Source: Ruminococcus sp.
GTDB lineage: Bacteria; Bacillota_A; Clostridia; Oscillospirales; Ruminococcaceae
Direction of reading: 5' to 3'
Assembly: GCA_017536105.1 (NCBI GenBank)
Contig: JAFXRZ010000003.1
Span: 107,398 to 171,397, forward strand
Length of the DNA stretch: 64,000 nucleotides
Shown: positions 59,856 through 64,000 of the stretch, in pieces
How positions within the stretch are numbered: the stretch's first letter is position 1
How the letters are laid out: each line of letters opens with the position of its first letter
The notes under the pieces: generated by a model
Told to the model about the DNA's origin: nothing
What the model saw: the letters and a program-made list of their open reading frames with translations, nothing else
The model's database searches: none
Position numbers and translations under genes: made by a program

Positions 59856-59882
59856 GATACTTTTTAGATGGGGCAGCGGCGT

Positions 59883-59910
59883 CCGCGGTGAAGAGGCTGC
59901 TTTACCGCGG
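59883..59910 (+). promoter_or_regulatory. Second leader hairpin with hexaloop before glnN
   Basis: CCGCGGTGAAG pairs with CTTTACCGCGG over 11 bp (one G-U) around a six-base loop AGGCTG. It has the size of an ANTAR hairpin but carries C, not G, at loop position 4. It ends 33 bases before the glnN start. Confidence 0.5.
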
Positions 59911-59942
59911 CGGTGCTGTTACACGAAACGGAGGAAAAAATA

Positions 59943-62039
59943 ATGAGCACAGTACCCGAATTTTTTGCAAGCAAAGTCTTTGATGACAGAGTAATGAAAT
60001 CGAAATTATCTTCAAAGGTCTATAATTCACTTAAAAATACAATCGATCTCGGAACAAAGCTTGATCCGTCGGTGGCAAATGCAGTTGCCGAAGCAATGAA
60101 GGAATGGGCAGTTGAGAACGGTGCAACACATTACACTCACTGGTTCCAGCCCCTTACAGGCATCACCGCCGAGAAGCACGACAGCTTCATCTCTCCTTCT
60201 CCCGACGGCAGAGTCATCATGGACTTCTCGGGTAAGGAGCTCATCAAAGGCGAGCCCGACGCTTCCAGCTTCCCCTCCGGCGGCCTGAGAGCCACCTTCG
60301 AGGCAAGAGGCTATACAGCCTGGGACCCCACCTCCTACGCCTTTATTAAAGGAAAGACCCTCTGCATCCCCACAGCCTTCTGCTCCTACGGCGGAGAGGC
60401 TCTCGATAAGAAAACTCCCCTGCTCCGTTCCATGCAGGCACTCAACAAGCAGGCTCTGAGAATACTCAAGCTCTTCGGCAACGACACCGTAAAGCACGTT
60501 TCCACATCCGTAGGTCCCGAGCAGGAATACTTCCTCATCCCCAAGGAGCTCTACGACCGGAGAAAGGACCTCATCTATACCGGACGTACCCTCTTCGGTT
60601 CAAAGCCTCCCAAGGGTCAGGAAATGGACGACCACTATTTCGGCGTTATCAAGCCGAGAGTCGAGGCCTATATGACAGACCTCAACGAGGAGCTCTGGAA
60701 GCTCGGCATCCTCGCCAAGACCCAGCATAACGAAGTTGCTCCCTCGCAGCACGAGCTCGCTCCTATCTATGCTACAACAAATATCGCCACCGACCACAAC
60801 CAGCTGACTATGGAGATCATGCAGAAGGTGGCAAGAAAGCACGGACTTGTTTGCCTGCTGCACGAAAAGCCCTTCGCAGGAGTAAACGGCTCGGGCAAGC
60901 ATAACAACTGGTCCATCGCTACAGATACAGGCGTGAACCTCCTGACACCCGGCGAGACTCCCTACGACAACGCCCAGTTCCTGCTGTTCCTCTGCGCTGT
61001 CATCAAGGCTGTCGATGACTATCAGGATCTGCTGCGTATCTCCGTTGCAACAGCAGGCAACGACCACCGCCTCGGCGCTAACGAAGCACCTCCGGCTGTT
61101 ATCTCTATCTTCGTCGGCGAAGAGCTGGAAGGCATCCTGAAGGCTATCGAGACCGACACCCCCTACGAGGGCATCGAAAAGAAAACTATGAAGCTCGGCG
61201 TAAGCGTTCTGCCGAGATTTACGATAGACACCACCGACCGCAACCGTACATCGCCCTTTGCCTTCACCGGCAATAAGTTCGAGTTCCGTATGCTCGGTTC
61301 GTCAAACTCTATCGCCTGCGCTAACATCATGCTCAACGCAGCAGTTGCAGAGAGCCTGAAGATCTACGCAGACCGCCTTGAGGAAGCAGATAACTTTGAA
61401 GAGAAGCTCCACGAGATGATAAAGAAAACTATCACCGACCATAAGCGCATCATCTTCAACGGCAACGGCTACGACGATACATGGATCAAGGAAGCCACCG
61501 AGGAGCGCGGACTTCTCAACTACCGTACAACTCCCGACGCTATCCCCCACCTTATGGACGAGAAGAACGTCAAGATGCTCACCGCACATAAGGTGTTCAC
61601 CGAGGCAGAGCTCCGCAGCCGTACCGAGATCACCCTCGAGAACTATTGCAAGACCGTCGTTATCGAAGCAAATACAATGGAGCTGATCGCACGCCGCGAG
61701 ATCCTGCCGGCTATCGAGGAGTATGCAGCCTTCGTTGCAAAGACCGCAAATACAAAGAAGTCTCTCGCAACAGACCTCGCCTGCACCTATGAGACAGAAA
61801 CAGTCAAGAGACTTTCGCAGCTTGCATCCGACGCTTATGTAAGCCTGGACGAGCTGGACCGTGCACTTGAGAAAGTCAAGGGCGCTGAGGATATCATCAC
61901 CGAAGGCTATATCATCCGGGACGAGCTGCTGGGAGTTATGGATAAGCTCCGTGCTTCCTGCGACGAAGCAGAGACCATCACAGCTTCCAAGTTCTGGCCG
62001 TTCCCGACCTACGACGAGCTGCTGTTCGGAGTTAGATAA
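59943..62039 (+). CDS. glnN: Glutamine synthetase type III
   Basis: GSIII is a large glutamine synthetase typical of Bacteroides, Ruminococcus and other anaerobes. The 698 residues show [73 protein letters not shown], and later [14 protein letters not shown] and [13 protein letters not shown]. The ATG at 59943 follows GGAGG; longer upstream frames lack a site. It is the main ammonia-assimilating GS in known Ruminococcus. Expression is probably limited by the leader terminator. Confidence 0.96.
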   Translation: MSTVPEFFASKVFDDRVMKSKLSSKVYNSLKNTIDLGTKLDPSVANAVAEAMKEWAVENGATHYTHWFQPLTGITAEKHDSFISPSPDGRVIMDFSGKELIKGEPDASSFPSGGLRATFEARGYTAWDPTSYAFIKGKTLCIPTAFCSYGGEALDKKTPLLRSMQALNKQALRILKLFGNDTVKHVSTSVGPEQEYFLIPKELYDRRKDLIYTGRTLFGSKPPKGQEMDDHYFGVIKPRVEAYMTDLNEELWKLGILAKTQHNEVAPSQHELAPIYATTNIATDHNQLTMEIMQKVARKHGLVCLLHEKPFAGVNGSGKHNNWSIATDTGVNLLTPGETPYDNAQFLLFLCAVIKAVDDYQDLLRISVATAGNDHRLGANEAPPAVISIFVGEELEGILKAIETDTPYEGIEKKTMKLGVSVLPRFTIDTTDRNRTSPFAFTGNKFEFRMLGSSNSIACANIMLNAAVAESLKIYADRLEEADNFEEKLHEMIKKTITDHKRIIFNGNGYDDTWIKEATEERGLLNYRTTPDAIPHLMDEKNVKMLTAHKVFTEAELRSRTEITLENYCKTVVIEANTMELIARREILPAIEEYAAFVAKTANTKKSLATDLACTYETETVKRLSQLASDAYVSLDELDRALEKVKGAEDIITEGYIIRDELLGVMDKLRASCDEAETITASKFWPFPTYDELLFGVR

Positions 62040-62280
62040 ATAAAAGCATAACCATATCATCCTACATCCAATTTATAAGGAACAAGGCTGTCACAGAAAT
62101 GCGGCAGCCGAGTTCTGTTATTATGAGATCCTGACCCTAAAACGTTTGCCGGGATCCGAAAGCGAGAGAATATGCCGGACAGCACACTGTTCGACTCGGG
62201 GAAGCCCAGATCAAACTCCCCTGTGTGCCGCAAGGCACACACGCTCAATCAAAAAAACAAAACCAAACGGAGGAATAAAA
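62040..62280 (+). promoter_or_regulatory. Structured 240-base leader of asnB
   Basis: No gene is seen here. A GGCTGTC/GGCAGCC hairpin lies soon after glnN (62086-62111), but without a strong T tract. Further down are ACAG/CTGT, GGGGA/TCCCC and a strong GTGTGCC-GCAA-GGCACAC hairpin (62223-62240). I cannot match it to a known riboswitch, and no T-box core is present. Confidence 0.4.
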
Positions 62281-63864
62281 ATGTGTTGCATATTAGGCTA
62301 CTGCGGTGCAGACGCAGATCAAAAGCTTCTGCACGAGTGCTTTGAGAAAACGAAATCAAGAGGCCCGGACGATACCCGGTACGTTACAGTCCCCGGAGGA
62401 ACCCTCGGCTTCCACAGACTGTCGATCATGGGACTTACCCCCGAGGGTATGCAGCCCTTCGAGAGAAACGGAAGCTATGTGGTCTGTAACGGCGAGCTCT
62501 ACGGCTTTGAAAAGCTGAGAGCAGAGCTTAGCGAAAAAGGCTATAGCTTTAAAAGCAACTCCGACTGCGAGATCCTTCTGCCCCTCTATGAGCAGTACGG
62601 AACGGATATGTTCAGGATGCTTGATGCTGAGTTTGCCTGCGTGATCTACGACGGCAAAGAAAACAGCTTCATCGCAGCCCGTGACCCCATAGGCATCCGT
62701 CCCCTCTATTACGGCTACGACGAAAAAGGCACTATCGCTTTTGCAAGCGAACCGCAGAACCTCGTGGGCATCGCACTGGATATCATGCCCTTCCCTCCCG
62801 GACATTATTGGAAGGACGGCAAGTTCTGCTGCTACTGCGATATCTCCCAGCCAGAGAAAGTCTGCTTCGACGACCACGAAACCATATATAAGAACATCCA
62901 CGATAAGCTGGTAGAAGGCGTTAAAAAACGCCTTGTGGCAGACGCTAAGGTGGGCTTCCTCCTTTCGGGAGGACTGGATTCCTCTCTCGTCTGCGCTATC
63001 GCCCAGAGGCTTTCCGATAAGCCCATACGCACATTCGCTATTGGTATGAGCGAGGACGCTATCGACCTCAAATATGCAAAGGAAACAGCCGAGTTCATCG
63101 GCTCCGAGCATACGGAAGTAATCATCACCAAGGAAGACGTGATCTCTTCCCTCGAGGAAGTAATCCGCCTGCTGGGTACTTTCGATATCACAACTATCCG
63201 CGCAAGCGTCGGGATGTACCTCGTCTGCAAGGCCATACACGAGCAGACAGATATCCGCGTCATCCTCACCGGCGAGATCTCAGACGAGCTCTTCGGCTAT
63301 AAATATACCGACTTCGCTCCCTCCGCAGCCGAGTTCCAGCGTGAAGCAGAAAAGCGTGTCCGTGAGCTGCATATGTACGACGTCCTCCGTGCCGACAGAT
63401 GTATCTCCGTGAACTCTCTCGAAGCCCGCGTTCCTTTCGGCGATCTGGATTTTGTGAAATACGTTATGGCCATAGACCCCGAGAAAAAGCTCAACACCTA
63501 CGGCAAGGGCAAGTTCCTGCTGAGGAAAGCCTTCGAGGAGGGCGGCTATCTTCCCGAGAACATCCTCTGGCGTGAAAAGGCAGCGTTCTCCGACGCTGTG
63601 GGACATTCCCTTGTGAACTACCTCAAAGCCTACGCCGAGGAATACTATACCGGCGCAGAGTATGAAACTCTTCGCCGCAAATACAGCCACGCACAGCCCT
63701 TTACCAAAGAGTCTCTTCTCTACCGCGAGATATTCGAGAAATACTATCCCGGGCAGGGACGTATGATCGCCGATTTCTGGATGCCGAACAAAAGCTGGGA
63801 AGGCTGCAACGTCAACGATCCTTCGGCTCGTGTACTTTCAAACTACGGCGCAAGCGCTGTTTAA
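62281..63864 (+). CDS. asnB: Asparagine synthetase B (glutamine-hydrolysing)
   Basis: AsnB makes asparagine from aspartate, glutamine and ATP. The 527 residues begin MCCILGYCGADADQ, with the catalytic cysteine at position 2. The glutaminase domain has RLSIMGL and NGELYGFEKLRAEL. The synthetase domain has the PP-loop LLSGGLDSSLVCAIAQRL near residue 230, and RADRCISVNSLEARVPF. The ATG at 62281 follows GGAGG by seven bases. It lies 240 bases after glnN on the same strand and uses its product. Confidence 0.95.
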   Translation: MCCILGYCGADADQKLLHECFEKTKSRGPDDTRYVTVPGGTLGFHRLSIMGLTPEGMQPFERNGSYVVCNGELYGFEKLRAELSEKGYSFKSNSDCEILLPLYEQYGTDMFRMLDAEFACVIYDGKENSFIAARDPIGIRPLYYGYDEKGTIAFASEPQNLVGIALDIMPFPPGHYWKDGKFCCYCDISQPEKVCFDDHETIYKNIHDKLVEGVKKRLVADAKVGFLLSGGLDSSLVCAIAQRLSDKPIRTFAIGMSEDAIDLKYAKETAEFIGSEHTEVIITKEDVISSLEEVIRLLGTFDITTIRASVGMYLVCKAIHEQTDIRVILTGEISDELFGYKYTDFAPSAAEFQREAEKRVRELHMYDVLRADRCISVNSLEARVPFGDLDFVKYVMAIDPEKKLNTYGKGKFLLRKAFEEGGYLPENILWREKAAFSDAVGHSLVNYLKAYAEEYYTGAEYETLRRKYSHAQPFTKESLLYREIFEKYYPGQGRMIADFWMPNKSWEGCNVNDPSARVLSNYGASAV

Positions 63865-64000
63865 GGCAACACCGCGCAACCCGCGGCTTGCGCCTCTGCA
63901 CGTCATCTGCTTGCATATTTTCCGTCATAGCACACAAATTTTCCTTGCCGGGCGTCAGCCCGCCTGCGTCAAATTTATGCACTCTGACGAAAAATCTGAC
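63865..64000. repeat. Repeat family C, copy cut by the window edge
   Basis: Starts GGCAACACCGCGCAACCC right after the asnB stop codon and follows the element at 54308 to the last base of the window. Most differences are in the middle. The right end is outside the window. Confidence 0.78.

Overview
The window looks like ordinary chromosome of a Gram-positive, low-to-medium G+C anaerobe of the Ruminococcus/Oscillospiraceae type. The evidence is a division and cell-wall cluster with a meso-diaminopimelate-type MurE (DNPR motif), pyruvate phosphate dikinase, a free-standing biotin transcarboxylase set, type III glutamine synthetase, a split GOGAT with an ANTAR regulator, a leucine T-box, and many sigma-A promoters with 17-bp spacing. 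No rRNA, tRNA, CRISPR array, prophage or transposase gene was seen. The species call is inference.

Layout. 1-7.7 kb (minus strand): mraZ, rsmH, ftsL-like, PBP with PASTA domains, murE, murF and a truncated mraY-like gene, driven by one promoter with three MraZ-type repeats just downstream. 8.2-15.7 kb (minus): one long run of three transcarboxylase subunits, tyrA, an FkbH-like protein, a dedicated acyl carrier protein, an unrecognised protein and pyrophosphatase, closed by a strong terminator. 15.8-19 kb: a GNAT gene, then a leucine T-box controlling a six-helix membrane protein and leuA. 19.2-24.5 kb (minus): two cyclic-di-GMP proteins in tandem. 24.6-27.3 kb (minus): ppdK. 27.3-31.7 kb: repeats, then malQ-glgP for alpha-glucan breakdown. 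31.8-34.7 kb (minus): a cytidylate kinase-like protein, TcdA, a TtcA-like protein and MscL. 34.8-36.2 kb: pyrE, a candidate small RNA, a palindromic repeat and a 59-residue protein. 36.4-41.5 kb (plus): radA, three small accessory genes and glpK. 41.5-48 kb (minus): ECF sigma factor with a membrane partner, a flavin reductase-like protein, an aspartate-type aminotransferase, and proS with an overlapping small membrane protein. 48.1-52.4 kb (minus): lipoprotein, M48-like peptidase, cysteine desulfurase and MnmA.

52.4-64 kb is a nitrogen-assimilation island. A minus-strand operon encodes the five-part GOGAT (amidotransferase, FMN synthase, polyferredoxin, FAD reductase, GXGXG subunit), followed across a mobile-looking repeat by glnA and an ANTAR regulator in the arrangement known for clostridial glnA-nitR. 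Divergently, glnN (GSIII) and asnB run on the plus strand. The two promoters face apart around a perfect 16-bp palindrome, and the glnN leader contains a strong intrinsic terminator before the gene, which suggests attenuation or antitermination.

The best leads for something undescribed are the FkbH/ACP/unknown trio, the ~116-nt small RNA candidate after pyrE, the leader RNAs and palindrome of the nitrogen island, the T-box-controlled membrane protein, and a non-autonomous inverted-repeat family with at least three copies here.
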